Positions 44,877-54,534 of a stretch of 64,000 nucleotides of DNA are shown here, in pieces. A program made the translations under genes and the position numbers. Source of the stretch: DASXYG01 sp036502625 (GTDB taxonomy: Bacteria > Actinomycetota > Actinomycetes > Streptosporangiales > Streptosporangiaceae); NCBI GenBank assembly GCA_036502625.1, contig DASXYG010000125.1, forward strand, positions 25,038 to 89,037. The letters run 5' to 3'. The first letter of the stretch is position 1; each line of letters starts with the position of its first letter. The notes beneath the pieces are model-generated. The model was not told the DNA's origin and did no database searches. It saw only the letters and a list, made by a program, of their open reading frames with translations.

Positions 44877-45167
44877 ATGCGTCGTTACGAAATGATGGTC
44901 ATTCTTGACCCGAATCTCGACGAGCGCGCAGTCCAGCCGCAGATCGACCAGTTCCTCGGCGTCGTCCGCACCGACGGCGGCTCCATCGAGAAGGTCGACG
45001 TCTGGGGCAAGCGCCGCCTGGCATACGAGATCGACAAGAAGGCCGAGGGCATCTACGCCGTCATCGACCTGAACGCCCAGCCCGAGACGGTGAAGGAACT
45101 CGACCGGCAGCTCGGCCTCAGCGAGGCCATCCTGCGGACGAAGGTCCTCCGTCCCGAGGTGCACTGA
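44877..45167 (+). CDS. rpsF: 30S ribosomal protein S6
   Basis: This 96-residue protein reads MRRYEMMVILDPNLDE and contains WGKRRLAYEIDKKAEGIY, both characteristic of S6. The ATG at 44877 follows GAGGAGGA at a wide spacing; the open frame begins 60 nt earlier. It heads the conserved rpsF-ssb-rpsR-rplI cluster. S6 pairs with S18 (rpsR) on the 30S platform. Confidence 0.97.
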   Translation: MRRYEMMVILDPNLDERAVQPQIDQFLGVVRTDGGSIEKVDVWGKRRLAYEIDKKAEGIYAVIDLNAQPETVKELDRQLGLSEAILRTKVLRPEVH

Positions 45168-45213
45168 CCCTTAGTCCAGCGCCGAAGCAACCCATCTCAC
45201 GGGAGCGAACCCG

Positions 45214-45765
<552 letters not shown>

Positions 45766-45822
45766 CCAACATCCACTGACCATCCCCGCGTAGGCGGGGC
45801 TCTCCTCAAAAGGAGCACCACG

Positions 45823-46059
45823 ATGGCCAAGCCAGTACTGCGCAAGCCGAAGAAGAAGGTTTGCCTGTTCTGCCAGGAGAAGATCTCCTACGTCGACTAC
45901 AAGGACACGGCTCTGCTGCGGAAGTTCATCTCCGACCGCGGCAAGATCCGGGCCCGGCGGGTCACCGGTAACTGCACCCAGCACCAGCGGGACGTCGCCA
46001 CGGCGATCAAGAACGCCCGCGAGATGGCGCTGCTGCCCTACACCAGCACCGCGCGCTGA
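45823..46059 (+). CDS. rpsR: 30S ribosomal protein S18
   Basis: This 78-residue protein has the S18 core DYKDTALLRKFISDRGKIR and QHQRDVATAIKNAREMALLPY. It keeps the Cys pair CLFC plus a later Cys (GNCTQH), so it is the zinc-type (C+) form. The start ATG is preceded by AAAGGAG. It partners S6 from the same operon. Confidence 0.97.
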   Translation: MAKPVLRKPKKKVCLFCQEKISYVDYKDTALLRKFISDRGKIRARRVTGNCTQHQRDVATAIKNAREMALLPYTSTAR

Positions 46060-46081
46060 GACGTCTGAAGGGGTCATTCCT

Positions 46082-46528
46082 GTGAAGCTCATCCTCACCC
46101 AGGAAGTCACCGGCCTCGGCGCGCCGGGCGACATCGTCGAGGTCAAGGACGGCTACGGCCGCAACTACCTGCTTCCGCGCAACTTCGCCGTCCGCTGGAC
46201 CCGGGGCGCCGAGAAGCAGATCGAGTCGATCCGCCGCGCGCGCCGCGCCCGGGAGATCGCCGACCTGGACCACGCCCAGGAGGTCGCCGGCCGGCTCGGC
46301 GGCATGAAGGTCACGCTGCCCGCCCGCGCCGGGAAGAGCGGCCGCCTGTTCGGCGCCGTGACGCCCGCGGAGATCGTCTCCGCCGTGCAGAGCGCCGGCG
46401 GGCCCGAGCTGGACCGCCGCCGCGTCGAGGTGCGCAACCCGATCAAGACGGTCGGTGCGCACGAGGTCCGCGTCCGGCTGCACCCGGAGGTCAGCGCCAA
46501 GATCGCGCTGACCGTCGTGGCCGGCTGA
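46082..46528 (+). CDS. rplI: 50S ribosomal protein L9
   Basis: This 148-residue protein begins KLILTQEVTGLGAPGDIVEV after GTG, the L9 N-terminal domain, with DGYGRNYLLPRNFA. The C-terminal domain includes GRLFGAVTPAEIV and VRLHPEVSAKIALTVV. It is 22 nt after rpsR and ends in a strong terminator. Confidence 0.97.
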   Translation: MKLILTQEVTGLGAPGDIVEVKDGYGRNYLLPRNFAVRWTRGAEKQIESIRRARRAREIADLDHAQEVAGRLGGMKVTLPARAGKSGRLFGAVTPAEIVSAVQSAGGPELDRRRVEVRNPIKTVGAHEVRVRLHPEVSAKIALTVVAG

Positions 46529-46542
46529 CGTTCCACACCAGG

Positions 46543-46578
46543 CAAGAGGGGCGGCGCGTGTCTGCGCCGCCCCTCTTG
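46543..46578 (+). terminator. Intrinsic terminator after rplI
   Basis: A perfect 15-bp stem (46543-46557 with 46564-46578, loop gtgtct) built on AAGAGGGGCGGCGC closes the rpsF-ssb-rpsR-rplI operon. Confidence 0.88.
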
Positions 46579-46669
46579 TACGCCTCTGGCCCTTATCGGC
46601 CGTGGCCACCATGCGTCACAACGAGTGATGATCTTGATTCGCTGGTTGGGACGAGCAAAATGATTTGCG

Positions 46670-47479
46670 ATGGAAAACAACAGGTGGCCAGTTGAGCTGG
46701 AACGACGTCATGTCCTGAGCGGGACTGCGGCGCTCGCGGGAGCGGTCATCCTTGGTGGCGCGGCCGATCTGGCCGTCCCCGGGATCGCTGAGGCGGCCGT
46801 CAAGCGCCCGTACATCTACACGCGCGGCCAGTGGGGCGCGCGCAAACCGAAGGTCGCGGCCACGGTGCTCAACCGCAAGCCGGACCATATCGTCATCCAT
46901 CACACCGCCAGCCCGAACAGCAAGGACTACAGCACCCATCACGGGGCCGCGCTGTCGCGGTCCATCCAGGCGTTCCACATGGACCACAACGGCTGGGACG
47001 ACATGGGCGAGCAGTTCACCATCAGCCGCGGCGGCTACGTCATGGAGGGACGCAACCGCACGCTCAGCGCCGTAGCCGCGCACAAGCACGTCGTCGGCGC
47101 GCAGACGGCCAACGAGAACAGCCACACCCTCGGCATCGAGAACGAGGGCACGTACATCACCGCCACCCCCACGGCCAAGTTGTGGAACGCGCTGATCGAG
47201 ACGTGCGCATGGCTCTGCGACCACTACGGGCTCAACCCGTACACCGCGATCGTCGGGCACCGCGACTACAACTCCACCCAGTGCCCGGGCAACAAGCTCT
47301 ACTCCATGCTGCCGACACTGCGGAAGTCCGCGGCCAAGCGGATGGCCGCCGCCGGTACGAAGGTGCGCCTCACGGAGCGGGCCGCGCCCAAGCGGACCGA
47401 GCTGCGCGGCGCCCCGCAGTACCCGCGGTTCCGCTACGACGACGGCCCCGCGCTCGGCCCGGACGACCCGACGCGCTGA
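46670..47479 (+). CDS. Tat-exported N-acetylmuramoyl-L-alanine amidase (PGRP type), copy 1
   Basis: This 269-residue protein has a twin-arginine signal (ERRHVLSGTAALAG, then a hydrophobic stretch to AEAA). The amidase_2/PGRP domain follows, with likely zinc ligands in VIHHTAS, VGHRDYNS and QCPG. It would cleave the stem peptide from muramic acid in the cell wall. The C-terminus is basic and lacks a wall-binding repeat. It is a paralogue of the next gene. Confidence 0.88.
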   Translation: MENNRWPVELERRHVLSGTAALAGAVILGGAADLAVPGIAEAAVKRPYIYTRGQWGARKPKVAATVLNRKPDHIVIHHTASPNSKDYSTHHGAALSRSIQAFHMDHNGWDDMGEQFTISRGGYVMEGRNRTLSAVAAHKHVVGAQTANENSHTLGIENEGTYITATPTAKLWNALIETCAWLCDHYGLNPYTAIVGHRDYNSTQCPGNKLYSMLPTLRKSAAKRMAAAGTKVRLTERAAPKRTELRGAPQYPRFRYDDGPALGPDDPTR

Positions 47480-47589
47480 CCGCAAACGCGGTGGGGCAGC
47501 CGGATCCGGCCGCCCCACCGCCTACCGCGTACGCGGCCACCCGAGTACCGTCACGCCGGGGAGCGGGCCCCGAGGAAAGGCATGCCCCC

Positions 47590-48363
47590 GTGTCCGCTTC
47601 CGGATTGCCCCGCAGACAGATCCTCGGCTCGGCCGCCGCCGCTCTCGCCGGCGGCGCACTTCTCGGCGGCGCCGCCATCACCGCCACGGCCCGCCCCGCA
47701 CGCGCCGACGACGTGCACATCTACACCCGCGCCGACTGGGGCGCCGTGCCGCCGACGAGCCCCGCGACGATCCTCGACCACGGCCCCGACCACATCGTCG
47801 TGCACCACACCGCGTCGGCGAACACCACCGACTACTCCCAGAACGCCGCGTACTCCTTGTCGCGCGCGATCCAGGACCTGCACATGAACACCAACGGGTG
47901 GTCCGACACCGGGCAGCAGCTCACCATCAGCCGCGGCGGCTTCGTCATGGAGGGCCGCAACCGCACCCTGGAGTCGCTGGCAGAGAAGCTCCTCGTCGAG
48001 GGCGCGCAGACGCTCGGCGAGAACGACCACACGATCGGCATCGAGAACGAGGGCACGTACATCACCGCGACGCCCACGACCGCCCTGTGGAACTCCCTGG
48101 TCGCGACGTGTTCGTACCTCTGCACGCTCTACGGGCTCGACCCGCAGACCGCCATCGTCGGGCACCGCGACTACGTCGCCACGCAGTGCCCCGGCGACGC
48201 CTTCTACGCGCAGCTCCCGCAGCTCCGCAACGACGTCGCGGCCACGCTCGGCGAGCCGCGCCGCGCCGTCGCCCGTCCGTCGCGGATCCGTACGGACCTG
48301 CCCGCGCCGCGCGGCCGGTTCGACCACGGCCCCGCCGTCGCGCCCGGCGAGCTCAGGCCCTGA
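47590..48363 (+). CDS. Tat-exported N-acetylmuramoyl-L-alanine amidase (PGRP type), copy 2
   Basis: This 257-residue paralogue of the preceding gene starts at a GTG with GAGGAAAGG upstream. The Tat signal is LPRRQILGSAAAALAGG, cleaved near ARADD. The domain is colinear with copy 1: VVHHTAS, SRGGFVMEGRNRTLES, GIENEGTYITATPT and VGHRDYVATQCPG. The two copies point to a local duplication. A long upstream open frame is an artefact that runs through copy 1. Confidence 0.85.
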   Translation: MSASGLPRRQILGSAAAALAGGALLGGAAITATARPARADDVHIYTRADWGAVPPTSPATILDHGPDHIVVHHTASANTTDYSQNAAYSLSRAIQDLHMNTNGWSDTGQQLTISRGGFVMEGRNRTLESLAEKLLVEGAQTLGENDHTIGIENEGTYITATPTTALWNSLVATCSYLCTLYGLDPQTAIVGHRDYVATQCPGDAFYAQLPQLRNDVAATLGEPRRAVARPSRIRTDLPAPRGRFDHGPAVAPGELRP

Positions 48364-48379
48364 GCCACGGCGCCTGGCG

Positions 48380-49705
48380 TCACCGGCGTACGGCGCCGGT
48401 GACCAGCCAGGCGTCGCCGTACGCGCGCACCCCGAGGGTGATGGCGCGCGCCAGCATCCACACGCAGAACGCCAGCCACAGCGCGACCAGTCCGGCGTGC
48501 GCGGCGTGCACGGCGTACGCCGCGCCGAGGTACGCCACCATCGTGATCACGCCGGCGACCGCGAGGTAGCGCTGGTCGCCCGCGCCGATCAGCACGCCGT
48601 CGAGCACGTACACCAGCCCGGACACCGGCTGCGCCGCGGCGACCACCCACAGCACCGACATCAGCAGCGCACGCACCTGTGGATTGTCGGTGAACAGGCC
48701 CGGCAGGAACGGCCGCGCGACGATCACCGCGACCGCGAACACCACGCCGGAGCCGATGCCCCACGCGACCATGCGCCGCGTCGCCGCCCGCGCCCCCGCG
48801 ACGTCGGACGCGCCCAGGTAGCGGCCGGTGATGGCCTGCCCGGCGATGGCGATCGCGTCCATGGCGAACGACAGCAGCGACCAGACCTGCGTCGCCACCT
48901 GGTGCGCGGCGATCTCCACGTCGCCCATCCGGGCCGCGATCGCCGTCGACACGACCAGGACCACTCGCATCGTGGCCGTGCGGACGAGCAGCGCGACCCC
49001 GGCGGTCGCCGCCGCGCGGACCCCGGCGAGGTCGGGGCGCAGCGGCGCGCCGTAGCGCCGCGCACCGCGCGCCACGACGACCAGGTACGCCGCCGCGCCG
49101 CAGGTCTGCGCGATGACCGTGCCCCAAGCCGAACCGGCGATGCCCCAGCCGAGGGCGAGCACGAACACGCCGTTCAGCACGCCGTTCGCGACGAACATCG
49201 CGACCGCGACGACCAGCGGGGTCGCGGCGTCCTGCAGGCCGCGCAGCACGCCCGTGCCGGCGAGGACGACCAGCATGCCGGGCACGCCGAGCAGGCTGAT
49301 CCGCAGGTAGGTGACGGCGTACGGCGTGATGGCCGGCGACGCGCCGAAGACGTGCACGATGCCCGGCACGAGCGGCCAGCCGGCCGCGATGATCACGGCG
49401 CCGATGGCCAGCGCGAGCCACAGCCCGTCGACGCCCTGGCGTACGGCGCTGCGTGTGTGACCCGCGCCGACCTGCCGCGCGACCGCCGCGGTGGTGCCGT
49501 ACGCGAGGAACACGCACAGGTTCACGACCGTGGTGAGCGCCTGGCCGGCGACGCCGAGCGCGCCGAGCGGGCGGATGCCGAGCCGGCCGACGATCGCGGT
49601 GTCGGCGAGCAGGAACAGCGGCTCGGCGATCAGCGCGCCGAAGGCGGGCACCGCGAGCCGCAGGATCTCGCGGTCGTGCTGGTGGCGGAACGGCATGACG
49701 GGCAC
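48380..49705 (-). CDS. MATE family efflux transporter (DinF type)
   Basis: This protein of about 441 residues has 12 expected helices, starting REILRLAVPAFGALIAEPLF and LLADTAIVGRLGIRPLGALG, standard for DinF-type MATE exporters. No ribosome-binding site is visible; a TAGCGT box (49719-49714) placed 8 nt before the GTG at 49705 suggests a leaderless transcript. A MATE gene between rplI and dnaB is also seen in Streptomyces. The substrate is unknown. Confidence 0.85.
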   Translation of the reverse strand: MPVMPFRHQHDREILRLAVPAFGALIAEPLFLLADTAIVGRLGIRPLGALGVAGQALTTVVNLCVFLAYGTTAAVARQVGAGHTRSAVRQGVDGLWLALAIGAVIIAAGWPLVPGIVHVFGASPAITPYAVTYLRISLLGVPGMLVVLAGTGVLRGLQDAATPLVVAVAMFVANGVLNGVFVLALGWGIAGSAWGTVIAQTCGAAAYLVVVARGARRYGAPLRPDLAGVRAAATAGVALLVRTATMRVVLVVSTAIAARMGDVEIAAHQVATQVWSLLSFAMDAIAIAGQAITGRYLGASDVAGARAATRRMVAWGIGSGVVFAVAVIVARPFLPGLFTDNPQVRALLMSVLWVVAAAQPVSGLVYVLDGVLIGAGDQRYLAVAGVITMVAYLGAAYAVHAAHAGLVALWLAFCVWMLARAITLGVRAYGDAWLVTGAVRR

Positions 49706-50027
49706 GGGACGCAACGCTAGCCCGCGGACGTAAGGACCACAATCGCGGGTGGCCTCTTACGCGTGCACGTGCGGACGAACGCGCCGGATTTCTTTTCCCC
49801 ACATGCGGTGGACGACGAAACCCCAGCTCAATAGGGGTTCTGGGAATGGGCCTGCGAGTTATCCCCAAGGCTGTCCCCAGGTCGTGCACACCTAGTCCCC
49901 CGGATCTCCACAGCGCCGTCCACCGCTCGCTTTGCGACGCGGAGTGGCCGCTAGGAAGATGTCACTGGCCCCGCGTACAACTGATGTTCGAGGGACCGTT
50001 GGTCGTGTTGAGACAAGGGGGGTCAAC
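49706..50027. promoter_or_regulatory. MATE/dnaB divergent intergenic region
   Basis: About 320 nt with no gene. It contains a one-mismatch DnaA-like box (TTATCCCCA at 49859-49867) and a weaker copy at 49871-49879, plus the dnaB promoter and a GGGGGG ribosome-binding site just before the ATG at 50028. Confidence 0.5.
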
Positions 50028-52208
50028 ATGAGCGTCGCCGAACTCCCCGGAGCCAGCTCCGAGTTCGAGCGCACGCCGCCGCACGACATGGCGGCCGAGC
50101 AGTGCGTCCTCGGCGGAATGATGCTGTCCAAGGACGCGATCTCCGATGTCGTCGAGATCCTCAACGCCGACGACTTCTACCGCCCGGCCCACCAGGTCGT
50201 CTTCGACGCGATCATCGACCTCTACGCCCGGGGCGAGCCGGTCGACCCGGTGACCTGCGCGGCGGAGCTGACCAAGCGCAGCGAGATCCAGCGCTCCGGC
50301 GGCGCGCCGTACCTCCACACCCTGATCTCCTCGGTCCCCACGGCCGCCAACGCCGGCTACTACGCCAAGATCGTCCGCGAGCGCGGCATCCTCCGCCGCC
50401 TCATCGAGGCCGGCACCCGCATCGTCCAGATCGGCTACAGCGTCGACGGCGAGATCGACGAAGCGGTCGACCAGGCCCAGGCGGAGATCTACAACGTCAC
50501 CGAGAACCGCTCCAGCGAGGACTACCGCTCGCTGAGCGAGGTCATGCCCGGCGCGCTGGACGAGATCGAGGCCATCGGCAGCCGCGGCGGCGCCATGGTC
50601 GGGGTCCCCACGGGCTTCAGCGACCTCGACGCCCTCATGAACGGCCTCCACCCGGGGCAACTGATCATCGTGGCGGCCCGGCCCGCGATCGGCAAGGCGC
50701 TGGCGCTGGATACCGCGTTGCCGACACCGTCCGGCTGGACGACCATGGGCGACGTCCGGGTCGGCGACGAGCTAATCGGGGCCGGCGGCCGCCCCACCCG
50801 GGTCGTCGCCGCCACCGAGGTCATGCACGGCCGCCCCTGCTACGAGGTGGAGTTCGCCGACGGCGAGGTCATCGTCGCCGATGCCCAGCACCAATGGCGT
50901 ACGACCACGCGCGCGGAGGCCCGCGTGCCGGTCGCCGCCGGGGCGGCCGTAGCGTCCGAGGGCGCGTACGACCCGGCGATCGGCGCGGGCGAGCCCGGCG
51001 CCGCGCGCACCCGCCGCGCGGTCACGACGACCGAGCGCATCGCGCACACGCTGCGCCGTCCGGACGGCCTCCCGAACCACACGGTCGAGGTGGCCACCGC
51101 GTTCCGCCTGCCACACGCCGACCTGCCCGTCGATCCGTACGACCTGGGCGCCCGGCTGGGCGCGGGCGACGGCGCCGACGTATCGATCCCGCGTACGTAC
51201 CTGCGGGCGTCGGAGGAGCAGCGCCGCGCCCTGCTGGCGGGCCTGCGCGCCACCGGTGGCCAGGCGGGCCCCGACGGCCGGATCCGGATCGCGGTGGCGC
51301 GGCGCGAGCTTGCCGAGGCCGTACGCGAGCTGGTCCTCGGCCTCGGCTACCGCGCCGCCATGACGCCCGGCCCGGCGCAGTTCACGATCGACGTCACCGC
51401 GGACGAACCGGTGCGCGAGATCGTCGACGTACGGCCGGTCGCGAGCGTGCCGGTGCGGTGCGTCGAGGTGGACGACGCCGACCACATGTACCTCGCGGGG
51501 CGGTCCTGCGTGCCGACGCACAACTCGACCCTCGGGCTCGACTTCGCGCGGGCGGCCTCGCTGAAGAACGGCATGACGTCGGTCATCTTCTCGCTGGAGA
51601 TGAGCCGCAACGAGATCACCATGCGGCTCCTGTCCGCCGAGGCGCGGGTGCCGCTGCACACCATGCGGTCCGGCCTGATGAGCGACGACGACTGGACGCG
51701 CATGGCGCGGCGGATGAGCGAGGTCGCCGAGGCGCCCATGTTCATCGACGACTCGCCGAACATGTCGATGATGGAGATCCGCGCGAAGTGCCGGCGGCTG
51801 AAGCAGCGCCACGACCTCAAGCTCGTCATCATCGACTACCTGCAACTGATGACGTCAGGGAAGCGCGTCGAGAGCCGCCAGGTCGAGGTCTCCGAGTTCT
51901 CCCGGTCGCTGAAGCTCCTCGCCAAGGAGCTCGAGGTGCCGGTCATCGCGGTCAGCCAGCTCAACCGCGGCCCCGAGCAGCGTACGGACAAGAGACCCAT
52001 GGTCTCCGACCTGCGCGAATCCGGCTCGATCGAGCAAGACGCCGACGTCGTCATCCTGCTGCACCGCGAAGACGCGTACGAAAAGGAGTCCCCCCGCGCC
52101 GGCGAGGCCGACCTGATCGTGGCCAAACACCGCAACGGCCCCACGGCCACGGTGACGGTCGCCTTCCAGGGCCACTACAGCCGGTTCGTGGACATGGCGC
52201 CGAGCTGA
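50028..52208 (+). CDS. dnaB: Replicative DNA helicase DnaB, intein-containing
   Basis: The 726-codon precursor gives a DnaB of about 450 residues after splicing, the normal size. The N-terminal primase-binding domain runs from PPHDMAAEQCVLGGMMLS to about residue 120. The RecA-like domain follows. Its P-loop ARPAIGKST is split after Lys223, with Ser500 resuming on the far side. Walker B reads LVIIDYLQLM, and the arginine-finger region follows SQLNRGPEQRTDKRP. The start at 50028 has a GGGGGG site; the frame is open 96 nt upstream. Without splicing the P-loop would be non-functional, so helicase activity depends on the intein. Confidence 0.95.
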   Translation: MSVAELPGASSEFERTPPHDMAAEQCVLGGMMLSKDAISDVVEILNADDFYRPAHQVVFDAIIDLYARGEPVDPVTCAAELTKRSEIQRSGGAPYLHTLISSVPTAANAGYYAKIVRERGILRRLIEAGTRIVQIGYSVDGEIDEAVDQAQAEIYNVTENRSSEDYRSLSEVMPGALDEIEAIGSRGGAMVGVPTGFSDLDALMNGLHPGQLIIVAARPAIGKALALDTALPTPSGWTTMGDVRVGDELIGAGGRPTRVVAATEVMHGRPCYEVEFADGEVIVADAQHQWRTTTRAEARVPVAAGAAVASEGAYDPAIGAGEPGAARTRRAVTTTERIAHTLRRPDGLPNHTVEVATAFRLPHADLPVDPYDLGARLGAGDGADVSIPRTYLRASEEQRRALLAGLRATGGQAGPDGRIRIAVARRELAEAVRELVLGLGYRAAMTPGPAQFTIDVTADEPVREIVDVRPVASVPVRCVEVDDADHMYLAGRSCVPTHNSTLGLDFARAASLKNGMTSVIFSLEMSRNEITMRLLSAEARVPLHTMRSGLMSDDDWTRMARRMSEVAEAPMFIDDSPNMSMMEIRAKCRRLKQRHDLKLVIIDYLQLMTSGKRVESRQVEVSEFSRSLKLLAKELEVPVIAVSQLNRGPEQRTDKRPMVSDLRESGSIEQDADVVILLHREDAYEKESPRAGEADLIVAKHRNGPTATVTVAFQGHYSRFVDMAPS
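50697..51524 (+). mobile_element. Class 3-like intein in DnaB with decayed homing endonuclease
   Basis: This 276-residue intein (host residues 224-499) sits between Lys and Ser of the P-loop. It begins with Ala, not Cys or Ser. It has block A-like ALALDTALPTPSGWTTMGDV and block B DAQHQW with Trp67. Block F is VPVRCVEVDD with Cys255. Block G is VPTHN with Thr274, His275 and Asn276, and the next host residue is Ser. Trp67/Cys255/Thr274 match the WCT set of class 3 inteins. Remnants of the LAGLIDADG region are DPYDLGARLGAGDG (block C) and ALLAGLRATGG (block E, where the expected acidic residue is Ala). The interval between them is short, so the endonuclease is probably inactive. Confidence 0.9.
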
Positions 52209-52218
52209 TCCCCCGGGG

Positions 52219-52743
<525 letters not shown>

Positions 52744-52849
52744 GGTGCGCCTTTCGAAGCGGCCGATGAGCGGGGACGCCGCGCGGGCTCCGATGGCGTC
52801 ACAGTCAGTATCGGCGGGGCCGGAGGGCGTCGCTGGCGGGAATCGGACG

Positions 52850-54466
52850 TCATCCTCGGGGGGCGGCGGGCGGTGCGGTGAGGCGTTCGCGGGCCTCGGT
52901 GGCGAGCGCGCGGTGGGTGGCGTCGTCGGTGCGCGCGGCCAGCTCGGCGAGCTCGGCGTCGGCGGCGTCGGGGCCGTGGGCCGCCGCCCAGGCGTCGACG
53001 GCGGCGTCGATCAGGTCGGGGTGGCATTCCTCGACGGCGGCGATGAGCACCTCGGCGGTCTCCTCGGCGAGGTCGTCGACGGTCGGCGCGGTCCAGCCGA
53101 GCGCCCGCGCGCGGTGGTTCACCCCGCGTACGCCCAGCTCGGTCAGCTCCAGCACGATCGGGTCGACGGGGCCGGGTGCGTCCTCGGCGAGCTCCTCGAT
53201 CTGGGCCAGGAGGTCGGGGTCGGCGGTGGTGGACCGGCGTACGGCGCCGAGGGCGGCGAGGGCGTCCAGGAGGTGGTGCAGCTCGGCGTCGATCTGGGTG
53301 CGGAACCGTACGGGGTCGTCGAGGTCGTACGCGTCGGCGGCGGACTCCCAGATCAGCGCGGTGAGCGCGACGCGGGGCAGGGGCGCGGCCTCGACGTAGA
53401 GCGGCGCGAGCAGGTTGAGCGTCGTCGCGGCGAGGTCGTCGGTCACCGGGGAGACGCGGTCGCCGGCCGCGCGGAACGCCGGCCCGAGCGCGCCCAGCGC
53501 GTCGAACGCCCGGCTCCACAGGGCGAGCGGGTCGCGCAGGTCAGCGGCGGCCCGCTGCACGGGAACCAGACGTCCGCGGTACGTACGCACGAGCCGCGCG
53601 GCTCGCGCCCACCGGATCCACAGGCGGGCATCTGCTACGCCGTCGCCCGAGGTCCCTGCGGCGCGGTCGTCCGCGGCCTCGGCGTCGTGGTCCGGGGCCG
53701 GGATCGCGGTGAGCGCGGCTGTCAGGGCGGCCACGTCGCTCGGTGGGAGGTCGCCTGTCGGGGTCAGGGGGCGGCCGGCGGCGAGCCAGGTCGTCAGGCG
53801 GCGGAGGTTGTCGACGGCCGGGGTGTCGGCGGCGTGCTTGGTGAGGATGTCGTCCGGCTGGAGATGGACGAGGGGGAGGCCGGTGTCGGGGTCGTCGAGG
53901 CCGGTCGGGGTCGCCTCGGCGACTTGGCGCTCGGCGATGCGCTCCACCATCGACATGTCGACATTGAGACGGCCGGCGTGGAGGTCGTCGAAGAACGCGT
54001 CGCGCTGCGCCTCGTCGTCGAGGTCGACGCCGTGGGCGAGCATGGTGGTCATCCAGAACTTGGTGACGCCGTAGCGCGCGGGGTCGGCCATGGCGGCGTG
54101 GAACTCGTCGGCGGAGCGGTCGACCGCGGTGTGCAGCCGGCGCGGCGGGTCGCTGCGGCGGTCGAGCAGCCCCGTGTCGTCGAGGTAGTCGATCCAGGCG
54201 TGCAGTGTGCGCGGCACGAGCGGCCAGTCGGCCTCGGCGAGGGTGATCTTGCCGGGCAGCCGCTCGGTGCACAGGTGGGTCAGGGTGTCGGTGGTCCAGC
54301 GGCCGAGCAGGCCGTCCGCGGCGCCCTTGTAGTCGAGCATGGCCTCGGCGCTGACCCGCTCGACCGTACGCCCGGACCGGTGCGCCCATGCGGCGAACCC
54401 GTCCAGCAGGGCGTGCTGGGCGGCATCGAGGCGGTCGGTGTCGTACGGCGAGAAGACGAGTCGCAT
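52850..54466 (-). CDS. Conserved-looking protein of unknown function (538 aa)
   Basis: I do not recognise the family. The ATG at 54464-54466 has GAGGATC before it and begins RLVFSPYDTDRLDAAQHAL. The protein is acidic and helical, with no membrane segment. Cys occurs rarely. The N-terminal third has WTTDTLTHLCTERLPGKITL and WPLVPRTLHAWIDYLDDTGL, which look like a helical DNA- or protein-binding fold. The C-terminus (about 440-538) repeats Asp/Glu/Ala-rich helices. Codon use is like that of its neighbours, and the strong bias argues it is real. Confidence 0.75.
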   Translation of the reverse strand: MRLVFSPYDTDRLDAAQHALLDGFAAWAHRSGRTVERVSAEAMLDYKGAADGLLGRWTTDTLTHLCTERLPGKITLAEADWPLVPRTLHAWIDYLDDTGLLDRRSDPPRRLHTAVDRSADEFHAAMADPARYGVTKFWMTTMLAHGVDLDDEAQRDAFFDDLHAGRLNVDMSMVERIAERQVAEATPTGLDDPDTGLPLVHLQPDDILTKHAADTPAVDNLRRLTTWLAAGRPLTPTGDLPPSDVAALTAALTAIPAPDHDAEAADDRAAGTSGDGVADARLWIRWARAARLVRTYRGRLVPVQRAAADLRDPLALWSRAFDALGALGPAFRAAGDRVSPVTDDLAATTLNLLAPLYVEAAPLPRVALTALIWESAADAYDLDDPVRFRTQIDAELHHLLDALAALGAVRRSTTADPDLLAQIEELAEDAPGPVDPIVLELTELGVRGVNHRARALGWTAPTVDDLAEETAEVLIAAVEECHPDLIDAAVDAWAAAHGPDAADAELAELAARTDDATHRALATEARERLTAPPAAPRG

Positions 54467-54534
54467 CTGATCCTCTTCGGACGATTGCTCCAGATGCCGA
54501 GCGTAGTAGCGGCCGCGCGAGCCCGGCCGGTGAT

